Notes under the pieces: generated by a model
Databases searched by the model: none
What the model saw: only the letters and a program-made list of their open reading frames with translations
Told to the model about the DNA's origin: nothing
Made by a program: the position numbers and the translations under genes
Part shown: in pieces, positions 52,569-64,000 of the stretch
Numbering within the stretch: position 1 is the stretch's first letter
Layout: every line of letters starts with the position of its first letter
Origin: Melanocharis versteri
Taxonomy: Eukaryota; Chordata; Aves; Passeriformes; Melanocharitidae
Assembly (NCBI GenBank): GCA_013397845.1
Contig: VZTG01004479.1
Coordinates: 2,413,990 to 2,477,989, forward strand
DNA length: 64,000 nt
Reading direction: 5' to 3'

Positions 52569-55500
52569 TTTTTTTGTATAGAAAGCATTTGCAATAATTA
52601 GGAAAGGGAACTAAAAGTGAATTCTGAGGTGAAATGACCACCTTTTCTTGTACATGAGAATCACGTTTTTCCAGCAATATTGTTATACGCAGGTCTAAAA
52701 TGATAAAACTTAAACCAGGAAACAAACAAGTCCTATACTTTCAAAAACCGCTTGCTTTATTTTATTTTATTTTAAAACTTTTTCATAATTTTTCAAGCAT
52801 TTGTTAATATTTCAAATAGTTACCTAAATAAATGTATCAAACATCCAGCTTTTCTGTTTGTTCATTTCATATCTCATACACTCATCCTCTCTGGAAGATT
52901 GAAATTAAGAAACTGAAGAACTTTAAGTTTAAGAAGCGTTGAAATCAGGGCATCCCCAAGTGCACAAACTCTCTTCCTACATGATTTCATTTAGAGTCTG
53001 CATGTTTGATTAAGGGAAAAATTGAAAGAAAAAAGTGAAAAAAAAAATGTTGTCGAATCTCAACAAACTGTATTGCACGTCAAATATCTGCACAGACAGA
53101 TGTTTTTTCCCAGAAAATATTTTAAATAAGAGAAAAAATAGTGCTGCTAAGGCTGCTCACTCGAGAGAAATTGCAGATGAAGAGGGAACATACACAATGT
53201 GAGCAGAGAGTAAAATAGAGATGTAACTTTTAAAAGATCCTGTACGAGTATTCACAAGTCCCTTCAGGAAATCTCAAAAGCACTATTCATGAAAAAAAAA
53301 AATTCTTATCTTTGCTCTTTTCTTCAGTTTTTAGTCACAGTTTCATAAAAAAAAATCTTTCTTCGGCAAGTTACTATGGCCTATGGCAAACAACGTTATT
53401 CTTTTGGAAGAAAATCCTACTCATTTTTTATTGAAAACACATGCCATCATCAGGCATCATTGGTTCTATACACAGTCGTCAATCGCATTCAGACCTGAAC
53501 CCATTTAATGCTTCTAGTGCTTTATAAACATTCTGAAATCTGTTGTTTTCTCATTTATGTCTAGTTCAATCGCTATTTTCTCCTCTGACCATTACTACGG
53601 TGCCCAAAAGGTGTCACTTCACATTTTCCCATTTTAAGTTTTCAGCGAAGAAAAATGTTCCCTGGTTTCCTCTAGGACCTGAGTGCTGTCAGTGAGTGGC
53701 AGTCAAGAACTCTGGCTCTTGGTGCAGGTCTAGATGTGATGAGAGAAGAACTTCCTGTGCAGCCAGAGGGAACAATTTATGATGCCATCTCTTAAATTTC
53801 ATCTCTGGGCTGCCCGGAGCAGGGTGAGCTTTCCAGAGCAAGTAATGAGACAAAAAGATGAGTTCCACAAAGAAAATCATCACCTGCAAATTAGCAGGGT
53901 TATGTCTCTAATTTTCATTGTTTCAAGTAAATCATACTTTTTTCTTGACTTTGGAGAGTGAACAATGTTATATGTTGAAATTCTCCTTAATTACTCTTAG
54001 CAGCTCTAAAAATGGAGCTAAATTTTAATTGAAAAACTAAAACAGCGCAATAAGAAAATAAAGACTAATTACTATGTTTTTAAAAGCCCTTAATATTGTG
54101 GCCAATCTTATGCCTTCAGAACACAGAATAAGGATATTCTGAATTCAAAGACCGAATAAATTACCTAATAAAGTTAAAATTAAGATAAAAATCCTATAAC
54201 CTAAATAATAAAATAAAAGTACTTATCAAATGTCTTGGCTTTCTTGGGCAACATTATTTTTTAATAGAAAATAAATTGAAAATATGCTATGAATGTCTAT
54301 CTGTTCCCCCAGAAACTCTCTGAAAAATACAGTAATCCTTTTGCACAGGCATAATCATTACAAAATGTTATGAATTTGGGGTTGTGAACAAGGCAAGAAT
54401 ATTCAAAACAAATATCTCTTTTGAATCAATCTAATATACTTTATTTTACTGCTAAACTGGAAAACCCTCTTTTCTTCTTATCTTAGAAAAATAAATTTCA
54501 AAGCATAAACACCATTCCAAACTGAAGCACATCAGTGATAGGACTTTCGCTAGAAGCTTTAGTGCTGCTGATTGGACTGAGACTATTTTATTTTGACCTT
54601 ATAAGGAGTTTTGGATGTTCCTTAATCTTCAGAACAGTTTTTCTGAGATCTATTTACCTGCCAGCCCTTGCATCCATGTTGGGACAATCTCCTTGGCTTC
54701 TCTGACTTGAAAGTGGACTGCAACACATTCCAGTAAGCTGACTTGCATTTTGTCTGACACATAGACTCCAATCTTCCCAAGAAACATATGCATCCAGCAG
54801 TAAGGGTATCTAAACTATGCCTCCTGGCACCAAAGGTCTACTTAGCTGACTGGAGATGGGATCGAAGTTCTTGAAACAGTGGCACTTTGGACACGTGGTG
54901 CTATGAGTGCCAAAACATGTTCTCCGGAAATGTGTGGCCAACTTCTCCAACTCCTCTTCATGTCCTCTACAAGTGCTGGTGTTTTCTATCTGCCTTCTTC
55001 AAAAAGTACAAGGTTTAAAGTTGGTCATAGTCCTATTATCTCTTTCAAAGTGGTGTTTTCTCAGTTATGTAAGCCTTTTTGATTTTTGAGACTCTACTAC
55101 ATTTTAAACAATGAAACTCAAATGCCTGCATAGCAAGAAGGACTTTTCAGAAAGTTTAGGCATTATATGACAGATATCTCAGGTTTGTCTCTGTATATCT
55201 CTCGCAAGGAGGTTTATTAATTATACGGACTATAAATTCTTAGGATTTTTGAGCTCATAAAGTTTAGTTCTGCCTTATACATCATCTAATTTAATTTTCG
55301 TCTTAATCCCTGCAATCTGCATCAGTTAATTCTTAGGTATTTCCCTTACCTTCCCAAAGACTGTGAAGGAATCAGCCCTTCTAAAACCAGCAAAATTTAG
55401 AAAACTTGTAAGGGAAGAAAAAAACACCACAAACTATTTAAAAGACTTCACAGATAAGTGAAGATCCTTGTATTCAGGGAAGCAAGGTAGCTTTTTAAAA

Positions 55501-55800
55501 CAGAAGTTTCATTAATAGTAAGTTGTAGGAAAATATAATTATTCTTTTAATCTATGCAAATTTTCTCACCAACCTTCTAAAAGCATCAGAAATGGTAGAT
55601 CTAAGCCATCTGACATAGTGAAAAATTTTCTCATGTCTACAAATTGCTTGCTAAGAATAAATTCCCATGAAGTCCACTTAATAGAAATGTTCAAACTACT
55701 TTTGTAACAGTGAATAAAGCTGACATTTTAATTTATTTAGAGTATCATGCACAATACTTGTTCATTTGTGATTAATATCTAAAATCTTGGTGTGCCACAT

Positions 55801-55898
55801 TGGATGGGGCTTTGAGAAATGTTTGAGCAACCTGGTCTAGTGGAAGGTGTCTCTGTCCAGAGGTCCCTTTCAACCCAAATCATCCTATGATTCTATGC
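55801..55898 (+). mobile_element. CR1 LINE fragment, plus-strand 3' end
   Basis: The CR1 terminal blocks are all present in order: GGGGCTTTGAGAAATGTTTG, GAGCAACCTGGTCTAGTGGA, AGGTGTCTCTGTCC, the GGTCCCTTTCAACCCAAATC block and the tail ATCCTATGATTCTATG. It is short, 5'-truncated, and one of the better preserved termini in the window. Confidence 0.92.
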
Positions 55899-56079
55899 TT
55901 TTGAAACATATTAATTGAACTTTTACAAAACTCAGCCTGAGTGACTTTTGCAGAAATAGGTTACTAATACTGCTTTTACTACTCTCATAGATTACTGTCT
56001 TTATGGGTTAACTTCCTCTGTGTATGAATATATGCTTGCCACCTACCCTAAACTGGGAATTACACTTGTGTACTGGAGG

Positions 56080-56460
56080 GAGATAACATCAAAAACCTTG
56101 CTGCAGTCCAGGTAAACAGCCTCCACATCTCTCCCCTTGTCTGTTCAGCCAATTGTCCCATTGCAAAAGACCATCAGGTTAGTCAAGCCCGATTTTCCTT
56201 TGGTGAATCCATGTTGACTCTTCCTGATCATCTTGTCTTTTACATGCTTAGAGACAGTCTCCAGGATGAGCCATTCCATCACCTTTACAGGCTGACAGGC
56301 CGTTAGTTCCCAAGGTTCTCCTTCTTGCCTTTTCAGAAGACCGGAGTGACATTTGCTTTCTTCCAGCCCTCAGGGACCTCTCCTGACTGCCATGACCTTT
56401 CAAAGATGATTGAGAGTGAGCTAGTAACGATGTGTACCAATTGCCTCCATAACCAGTGGA
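56080..56460 (-). pseudogene. CR1 reverse transcriptase fragment
   Basis: The minus strand carries a CR1 ORF2 segment around reverse transcriptase motif A: LDCSKVFDVIS (about 56080-56115), the counterpart of the DFSKAFDTVS motif. On the plus strand the family's antisense blocks run in order: TTTGGTGAATCCATGTTGAC, then the GTCTCCAGGATGAGCCATTC block, then TTCTTCCAGCCCTCAGGGAC and the CATGACCTTTCAAAGATGAT block. The frame is broken, and no 3' terminus is attached, so it is not part of the oppositely oriented fragment 180 bp to the left. Confidence 0.8.
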
Positions 56461-56464
56461 CACT

Positions 56465-59440
56465 GATTCCTTTGATATGATTTGCATTATATCAAGCTTT
56501 ATCTATATTAATAGAGAATATCATAACCCAAGACACTGAATTAGCTCCATATCATAATAACTTCATTAATTAACTATCTAATTGAAGAAAAACTTCTTTT
56601 TGCTGCATAATCCAGGAGGAAAAGGAAAAAGATGAGGGTGCTGGCCAAGGTGTGACTTGGATCATCTATGGAAAAGCAGTGGCAAGGTGTACTGATTTAT
56701 TTCCCAAGAGGCCTTAGACAATGATGCTGCTTATCAGGGAAAGAGTGAGAGTTGTTGGCTCAGAACAGAGGCTGCCTTTCTTTAAAAAAATCATTCCCTC
56801 TCTCGTACAGTTTCTCAACACAAAACCGTCAGTGCCCTTTACTCTTGTAAGTATCTCTCAGATGTGAAGAAAGTTACTGTAGAGGGACAGCCAGCTGCCT
56901 AGGATTACAAATTACAGCAGAGATCCCCACACTAGACAGATCACTCATCATAGCCCCTGACACTGCTGTTTCTGAGAGGTCATTCTGTTTCTGTCTGGTG
57001 CCAAATGATTGTAACAGTGGATACATCCTTTTATTCCTGCCTCACTGCATTACATTTTTGGTTTTGTATATATTCTATGCGGTTCCATACATTGTTCCTT
57101 GAAAGATATCAGCCTCTTCTTTCTATCTGAAAATAGTATTCATATCTTACTCAAATAGGATAATTGACTGCCATTTTGCTACTTTATTTTACTTTTTTAT
57201 AGCCAAGCCTCGAAGGGCTAAGTCAAATGATTCTTATCTGTGGCCAGAGTTTGCTACTTTTGTTTAGGTTACCTTGTGTCTCATCATCTCACTATCTTCT
57301 ATTGATGAAGGGTGAAACCCAAAGCTATGAAATCTTAATAAAAAGGTTTGTATTTAAAAAATTACACTTTCACTTCAGGTTGGACATGGCTACTAAAATA
57401 GTGCAAGGATTCTTCTGTGTTTAAAATATTCCTGTCTGTCAGTCTCTGAAGTCATTTTTATTCCTACTAAATAAATGCAAATATTAGCAGTAAACAATAT
57501 CTGACTCCATTTGTAAAACATATGTAAAATATAATTTAGTGTTTACCTTTTCTTTGCATGCATAATAAGCACCCCTTGGTTTAAATTTATTTTACAATGG
57601 CAATGATACCAAGCATAGTGGAGTTAAAGACAAACACATTTCCATAGTCAAGATGTATTTGGAAGATTTAGCAACATTCTTTTATAAGCATATTTCCATA
57701 GCTGTGTTTTAAAATACTTTATTTGATAAGTGGAGCAGTGCAAAATCTTCCCATGATCTTTCAGAACTGCAAGTTGCAGAGTCCGTGATAGCCATTGCAC
57801 AACTGCTACACCGTTACAAATCTCCTTTGCAATTATAATGCTATCTGTGTGCACAATGCATTTGAACTGTTGTCACAACTACCTCACAATTTTCTAGAAT
57901 GCCCATTAAATCAGAAACTTTCTACAGTTCTTCAGTTGTTACTTAGATATGTGTTTGGGATTTTTCCTCATAGTGCTAAATTAGTTGACTCTTAAAATAT
58001 TGATTTAAGCCCTTAGGGTTGCACGCTGATCTAAGAGACGCTTGTTGAAAACTGAATTATATATGTTTTCCCTCATGCTGGAAGAGAATAGCTTAGATGT
58101 TCAAAGAGAAGTTGGTGACCTATCCATTTTAAAAATGAAAAATTTACTTATTTTAATTTAATTATTCCTAGAATTGCATAATACTTAAGGCACTCTAAGT
58201 TGGACAAAGTTAGCCATAAAAATATTTGAGCAGGCTGTTTTCTAAAGAATTCAAAATTAACTTTTATGCAAATCTTCATATAATTAGAGAGAGTGACCTT
58301 GGCTTAAGTAAGAAAACATACCTTGTATTTTATAAAACAAAACTGCCAGTCATGATAAAAGAATTTGTTGTTCTAAATTTTCAGTTATTATAGTTAATTT
58401 GAAAAACACAAACAGGAAAATCTAAGAGAATGGAGAAATGGAATGTTGCTAACATTCTATTAATATTAAGTGTTTTGTCCATTTACGATATATTTGAATG
58501 TAGTTAGTGTATTTATTAATATTTTGCTAGCAATATTCAAAATCAAAAAATATCCTCTTTAAGGTAAAAAACCTAAATTATAGTCCAAAATTATTGTAGA
58601 GATAAGTGGATAACATCAACACAACACATAAGTCATCACAACAGGATGTAACCTACTGGTGTGAGAAAAAGGACCGACATACTGCATTTCTTGTGTACAT
58701 GTTGAATTTATGCGGTATTAGAATCACAGAATTACTTAAAGTGATACAAAGTGAAGAATTCCATCCTTTTATGACAAAATAATATTAAAGATAAGGAATG
58801 TGGGAAGGAAAGCCACATAGGAAATGAAATTTGTGTATGAAGAAAGTAAGATCCTCTGTTTCCAAAAAAAATTACCACAAATGCAAGGGCAAGATGTCAC
58901 ATTGATTTTTGATCTATGAATTAGAATTTCAATTCATCTGAAATTGCCACAGACTTATAAGAGCAGCTCCTCAGCTCATGTTAACTCCATGCCAGAATCC
59001 TAACAACAAAGTAATTTATTTTACATTTTGTAAAAAATCCCCAAACTGTGATTCTTTGGAGAAGTTTTATGTCAAGATGCAAACTCTGAGCATTAGATTG
59101 CATTGAAATAATAGCTGCATAAGAAGAAATATGCATTTGAGGTAAGTTCCTTTTTTATGTTTCCTTCTAGGCCAGATTTGCTGTATATTCTTCATATCAT
59201 TGTGCCATAGTTCTTCCAAGAGTAGAAGAATAAGGGTGGTTGTTTTTTTAGTGAGAAAATATGTACTGGTGAGGGCATCTGGAATCTTATCCATTTTTTT
59301 TTCTTTAATCTACAGTTTAAGATACAAATAAATCTACTGCAATATGAGCAATCCCTGCAGGAGAGACAGAGAAGAGGCTGGTTCTGTCACTCTTAGCTGC
59401 TTCCGGGTTAAGACTATCAGTATGCTAATTTCAACTCAAT
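56465..59440. other. Unique AT-rich non-coding DNA
   Basis: No recognisable gene. A weak tRNA-SINE-like segment sits at 57725-57815 (minus). A possible CR1 terminus vestige (AGAATCACAGAATTACTTAA, 58720-58739) has no convincing continuation. Open frames of 60-75 codons have no recognised homology. Confidence 0.6.
57725..57815 (-). repeat. Possible relic of a tRNA-derived SINE (MIR-like)
   Basis: On the minus strand GTAGCAGTTGTGCAATGG is followed by CACGGACTCTGCAACTTG and, about 38 bases later, CTGCTCCACTTATCA. The MIR consensus as I recall it has a tRNA-like head with CACGGACTCTG, followed about 31 bases later by CTCTGCCACTTA. The internal B-box is not intact. The match is short and partly from memory, so it may be coincidence. 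Confidence 0.25.
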
Positions 59441-59451
59441 TGATACATTTT

Positions 59452-59499
<48 letters not shown>

Positions 59500-59511
59500 T
59501 GTATGTATGTA
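59452..59511 (+). repeat. Compound microsatellite (TA)n(GTAT)n
   Basis: About ten TA units (59452-59472) run directly into nine or ten GTAT units ending at 59511. Seen directly; such a locus is likely length-polymorphic. Confidence 0.95.
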
Positions 59512-59584
59512 GAGTTTACATGCAACAAAGATAAATCTTAACTGGCTGGGACATATGGGAGCTGGTGGTATAGCCAGCTGCAGT

Positions 59585-59975
59585 CTGGAAAGCATTGAGA
59601 GGGACTACAGAGCCCCAGGAGTGGTGGTAAAGGGCTCAAGTAGTTATTTCATCAGTCCTCCAGGTCAAAGGAGTGGGGCATGGGAGGGACCCTTCTTCAG
59701 GAACTTTAGTGATTGGACAGGGAGTAATGTGTAAAAATTGAAACAGGAGAAATTTAGGTTTACATTAGAAAGAAATTCTTTATGGTAAGGGTGGTGATAT
59801 ACTGGAACAGATTTCCCAGGGAGGTTCTGGGTGCTCCAACCCTGGCAGTGTTCAAGGCCAGGTTGGAGAAGGCCTTGAACAACCTGGCCTAGACGGAGGT
59901 GTCCCTGCCCGTGGCTGGGGAGGTTGGGACTAGATGATCTTTAAGGTCACTTCCAACCTTTAACTTTCTATGCCT
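59585..59975 (+). mobile_element. CR1 LINE fragment, plus-strand 3' end
   Basis: Collinear CR1 3' region on the plus strand: GATTGGACAGGGAGTAATG, the GAAATTCTTTATGGTAAGGG block, ATACTGGAACAGATTTCCCA, GGGAGGTTCTGGGTGC, the CCAGGTTGGAGAAGGCCTTG and AACAACCTGGCCTAGACGGA blocks, GGTGTCCCTGCC, then GATGATCTTTAAGGTCACTT and a decayed tail TTTCTATGCC. The left edge is approximate (weak similarity from about 59585). It is about 390 bp, 5'-truncated, and relatively well preserved compared with the 23-kb copy. Confidence 0.9.
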
Positions 59976-62900
59976 CTACAACTGGATATGCAAATATGTG
60001 CAAATGGAAAATAATCTTGAATTTGTTTTGAAAAAAATGTATGAAGCAATGACACTGGACAGCCCTCATAAAAAATACTTACCACTTATACCAATAAATT
60101 GTATTTGCACTGCGTAACGATTCTTGTGTTTTATCCTATGCAATAGGTAATGCTGAGGTAAACTATTAAGCCACAGCAAAGAAAGTGCAGTAACACCTTA
60201 GAACTTAGACCAATTTGCTCTGCAGACAATAACCTATCCTTAGAAGGACCATGCTGTCATATCAATATTTTTTTCTGGAACCCAAACATTGACCAAGTAG
60301 TTCAGAGGGAAATGGAAGTGTATGTTTTATTATCCAGTGTAGATATAAATTACCCTATTGCATTTGCACATATTCCACTGGTGGACTATGTGCAAAACTT
60401 TCAAACACCAGACCACAATGAAAACATAAAAAGATTTATGCAAAGTTTTGCAAGGAAAGACTTAAAAGAGAACATGTGGAAATATGAAGTGCATTATGTC
60501 CACATACTTAATGGTGAACTTTGGCAGACAGGCTTTTCTTCCTGAAAGCATAAAAAAAAAAAAAGAAATTAACTTATGGGTAGCTGGGGAATAATATCTT
60601 TATCCTGTGACTGTCATGACCAAGGATAGCATTCTGGATTTGTGCATTTTTCCACTGTTCTTTGATCACAGATTCATACTTCTGCTCATGGTTTTAGGTA
60701 AAGCAACAGTGTTACCTAACTAACTTGCTATATCGTTGCTGGACTTCTGGTCTAGAAATTAATGAATACTTCTCAAAGGGAAATGCTCACAGAAAGATCT
60801 GATAGGCTATTTTTTTAAGCCATTTTAATAAATCAGAAAAAGGATCCAGTAACTGGGTATGTTTTATCTACACAAAAAAACCTCATAAACTTTTCTCATA
60901 TATATTGGATTTATTATATTTCTCCAAAGCAATTTGAAAAGCATTGAATTATACTCACTTTCAGGTTCCAAAAGAACTTTAGTAATAAGAGGAGAAAGTT
61001 GTTGCTGAAATTCATTTTCTTATAGATTTATAGAAAAACTAAAAATTGCTTTGATGTCTTTTGCATTCCCTTGCCAATTAAAAAAAAAAGGAAGAAAAAA
61101 AGCTAAAAGAACTTCTATTAAATTTAACAACACTCTTCCCCTCTCCCCCCACTTCAAACCTCATTTATCTTTTATGAGCCCTTGGCATCTTGCCATTATA
61201 AAACTGTGCATAATACTAGAGTTCTATAATAATTTTGTGGTTTTTCAGGTTTTTTTTACCCTAAGTACTCACTGTGGCACTGACCCTGCCATTTAAGAAT
61301 TTGGGTTGAATAGGTCAAAACTTTGAACACTACAGCGTGTAGTTCAATATTCAAACCACTGGACTTGGACAGTGAAGGTACCCAATTTTCAGAGGGATTG
61401 CTAGATCCACTTGCTGCTGACAGCATTCCTTGCAGCGCTGCCTAAAAATAGTCACTGGCATATACACCTTTTCAGGGCTTGTGGGAAGAAGAGAAAATAT
61501 TAACGTACATTAGAAAATGTATAAACATGTTACACATCCTTGAATTCAATTGATTTTCTTTTTTTCTATTGATTTACATTGGGTGATTTTCTGGAATAAA
61601 ATTATTAGCTTCTAGTGATTCAAAGAACTTCTGATTATATCTCAATGAAGGTTTTATTTTTTTTCAGTTTTCTGAAAATATAGACCTTTTTTTACCATCT
61701 AATCTTTTTTTCCGTTCATTTAAAGGCATTCTATTGTCTCTGAGAAGTAGAACCAATGAAGACCAGGGCAAAACTATTGTTGATTTTGATTATGTTGAAG
61801 CAATATATTAAAGGGGAGGTTTTTGTTCAGATTTTCTTTTAATGTAAACATCTGTAATGAAAAGACCTGCATTAGGGTGTCTGTCCAGACGTCTTTTAAA
61901 AAAGCTGGAGAAAAAAAGCAGCCATTTGAAGTGAATGATTCTAATGTAATGAAGGAAATTATTTCTAGTGATAGTTTTCCTGAAATCGCCTTTTTTTCCC
62001 ACATGACTATACCTAGAGTTAGGTTCCTATACCTGCACCGTAATGTTTAATCTCAGATGTCAAAAAATCCTCCCATATTGGCAGCTTCACTTTAACAGAA
62101 ATGCAAGATTTTTTCTGTTCATTTCAACTGAACTACAGCATAACTTGCTAAAACATTTGTAAGCAACATATAAATCTGTATTCTAGACTGAAATATAAAT
62201 GTAGGTTATAATTGCATGCATACTGCTCAAAAGCTGTTTCTTTGCTCAAAGGCAAAGGAAGCAAGAGCAACATCTGAAGGACATTGTGTATGCTGTCTTG
62301 AGAATTTTGAGCTTTAAATGTGACCTGTAACCCAATATTGAACTCCTGCATTCGTCAGCTGAACCTATAGAGCAGAGTTGGAAAATATTAAAAAACCCCA
62401 ATATAATACAGGAAGAAAACTGATACACATTTCTCTTAAATATGTTCTATTTATAGTTTTGAAGGTACAATAAAGACAGTGGCTGGCAGGGCTAGCCTCC
62501 ATTACATACTTCCTTTTGAACAGATGGATAGAGGGAAAATGCTAAATTGGAGATTGCAAATGGAGTAGAGTTCGGTACTTAAGATCACAGAGAAGGAGAA
62601 GATGTAAGGGAACAAGGCTTTGGGAGGGAGTCAGATCTGTGCAGACTTCTTAAAAACATTACTCTCTGAAGAAAATATCTTCTATGATCTACTCTTTGAG
62701 CCTTGGTTTTCTGAGTCAGCCCACCAACGAACACAACAAATACGTTAATAGATGTCATGGAACTCAATTCCAATATTGACAGAAAACGTACCTAAGAATT
62801 CTAAGGCACTTTTGTTAATATGAAGTCTTTTTGAAATTTCTTCAGTATTCTATTTCCAGAGCTCCTAAAGTCTCTGTTTTAAAACTGTGGAACTGAAACC

Positions 62901-63873
62901 AGTTAATCACAGGTTGCAATGTAACATATTATGAAACAGACGTGAGATTTGATACCAATCTTATTTTCTCTGTCAAAGATAATTGTAAGTGTAACAGGGG
63001 CCCATCACCGAAAGAATGATTTCTTTATTATAAATTATAAAAGAGAACATGTCATGCATGAGTTTCTGGCCTTTTCTTGTAAGTCAAATAAGTAATCTTT
63101 CAATAGTAGATAAAAAATGACTGAAAAAAGAAGAAATTTGAGGCCAGGTTCTCAGCCAAGTCTGTCAATCAAAATGAAGTGTTAATGATTTCTAGCAAAG
63201 AGAAAATTTCAATACATCAGACTGCGAACTGAAACTACAAAAACCCCCAGATTTTTGGTTTGGTTTGGTGAGGGGTTTGTTTGTTTGTTTGTTTGTTATA
63301 TCAAGAGTCCTGTGGAATTTATTGGTGTTCTATGAGCTTAGGGTGGCTTATATTTGCATTGCAAAGTTGTCAAGTCAATTTTACCTTTTTCATGTCGAGA
63401 AAATTCTTTCTGCCAGTGGACTGCCTTTAAGATTGCAATGTCTCTTGTGTGGATAGAAAATCTTTTCTGGACAGCAAGCTTGTCAAGGTAGAACAGTTAT
63501 ATCAGAAAAATCTTCAAGAATAAAAGCAGGCTAGCACCTGTCTTCACTACTGAGGAACATGTAGGTTTGATAGGTAGTGGGCAGATTTATTGTAGGAAAG
63601 AATGGATTGGGAAAATATCAGCTTTCGGATGCTTGGAGTATTTTCTATCCAAGACCACACACTACAGTTTTTCACTAAAATGGTGTCATCCAAGGCTGAG
63701 ATGTTTATTCGGTCATGGCATAAGTCCATGACTTCAAGTGGTCTCACAGAAAGGGTAGGCCTTTCAAATCCAAACTGAAAATGTCAAGCCTGAATTTTGA
63801 ATAGAAAAAGATTTATGTGTTTGGTTTTTCATCTACTTCATATGAGAAAAAAAAAAAACCCAAACAAAACAAC
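59976..63873. other. Unique AT-rich non-coding DNA
   Basis: No recognisable gene. A 77-codon open frame at 60312-60545 has no family resemblance. Short A runs lie at about 60550-60561 and 61081-61089. A (TTTG)n stretch at 63275-63297 is the only repeat noticed. Confidence 0.6.
63275..63297 (+). repeat. (GTTT)n microsatellite
   Basis: Five to six tandem GTTT units, seen directly. Confidence 0.85.
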
Positions 63874-63929
63874 TTTTTCCTTTTTTCCTTTTCCTTTTCC
63901 TTTTCCTTTTCCTTTTCCTTTTCCTTTTT
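63874..63929 (+). repeat. (CCTTTT)n microsatellite
   Basis: About eight uninterrupted CCTTTT units preceded by two imperfect ones. The plus strand is pure pyrimidine for over 50 bases, so the tract could adopt triplex (H-DNA) structure. The repeat is seen; the structure is inferred. Confidence 0.93.
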
Positions 63930-64000
63930 GTGCTTATATTGAGGGCATATTTTTAAAGAAATATGAAGTTCAGAGCACACTAGAAAGTACTTGGGTTATT

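Larger units (their letters stand above)
45181..55800. other. Unique AT-rich non-coding DNA with assembly gap
   Basis: No recognisable gene. Contents: a T/G-rich low-complexity tract (47533-47632), a candidate exon (47860-48050), AT-rich DNA at 48.4-48.8 kb, a POU/homeodomain motif cluster (50.80-50.86 kb) and a 48-base gap (52521-52568). CR1-like words CAGAATCATCAGATAATGG (48838) and AGAATCATAGAATG (49291) could be vestiges of CR1 termini but are too short to call. Confidence 0.6.

Noticed and set aside
58720..58745. Possible CR1 terminus (AGAATCACAGAATTACTTAA)
   Set aside because: The following GGTTGGAAGGGACC-type block is absent, so about 20 bp of similarity is not enough.
1..64000. Search for a prokaryotic-style or novel multi-gene system, CRISPR array, tRNA or rRNA genes
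   Set aside because: Base composition, CR1 content, splice-like signals and lack of dense ORFs all point to vertebrate non-coding DNA. No direct-repeat/spacer array, cloverleaf or rRNA-like block was found.

Overview
The window looks like a gene-poor, AT-rich stretch of a bird genome: intergenic DNA or the inside of a very long intron. The main evidence is a set of CR1 (chicken repeat 1) LINE retrotransposon copies with avian-type 3' ends (variants of ATTCTATGATTCTATG or ATTCTGTGATTCTGTG) and recognisable remains of the CR1 endonuclease and reverse transcriptase reading frames. There are no operons, no ribosome binding sites and no ORF with a recognisable cellular protein family. The longest open frame is 192 codons, and most short frames are chance openings. 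No tRNA, rRNA or CRISPR array was seen.

Layout. 1-10.6 kb: unique AT-rich DNA. 10.63-10.80 kb: a degenerate inverted-repeat element, probably an old non-autonomous DNA transposon. 11.64-12.98 kb: a composite of minus-strand CR1 pieces in scrambled order, ending in an endonuclease fragment. 13-23.4 kb: unique. 23.4-23.73 kb: plus-strand CR1 3' end. 23.7-33.0 kb: unique, with a CTCF-like motif and a cluster of palindromic homeodomain and bZIP-like sites near 29 kb. 33.03-33.88 kb: minus-strand CR1. 36.89-36.96 kb: plus-strand CR1 stub. 41.22-44.44 kb: the longest CR1 copy (minus strand, from the 3' terminus through reverse transcriptase to endonuclease), interrupted by an insert of about 870 bp that resembles a solo LTR. 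44.5-45.1 kb: a GC-richer block with a TATA box and a good 5' splice site. 45-55.8 kb: unique, with a POU/homeodomain motif cluster near 50.8 kb and a 48-base assembly gap in a poly-T tract. 55.8-56.5 kb: two CR1 fragments in opposite orientations. 59.4-60.0 kb: a (TA)n(GTAT)n microsatellite followed by a plus-strand CR1 3' end. 60-64 kb: unique, ending in a (CCTTTT)n microsatellite.

No protein-coding gene can be asserted. If a gene crosses this window, the best places to look are a few splice-bounded plus-strand segments. The most protein-like is a 72-nt segment at 30350-30421. Others lie at 15255-15308, 38016-38084 and 47860-48050. Pseudo-exons are common in long introns, so these are leads only. 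CR1 family assignments rest on recall of the family; element edges are approximate.
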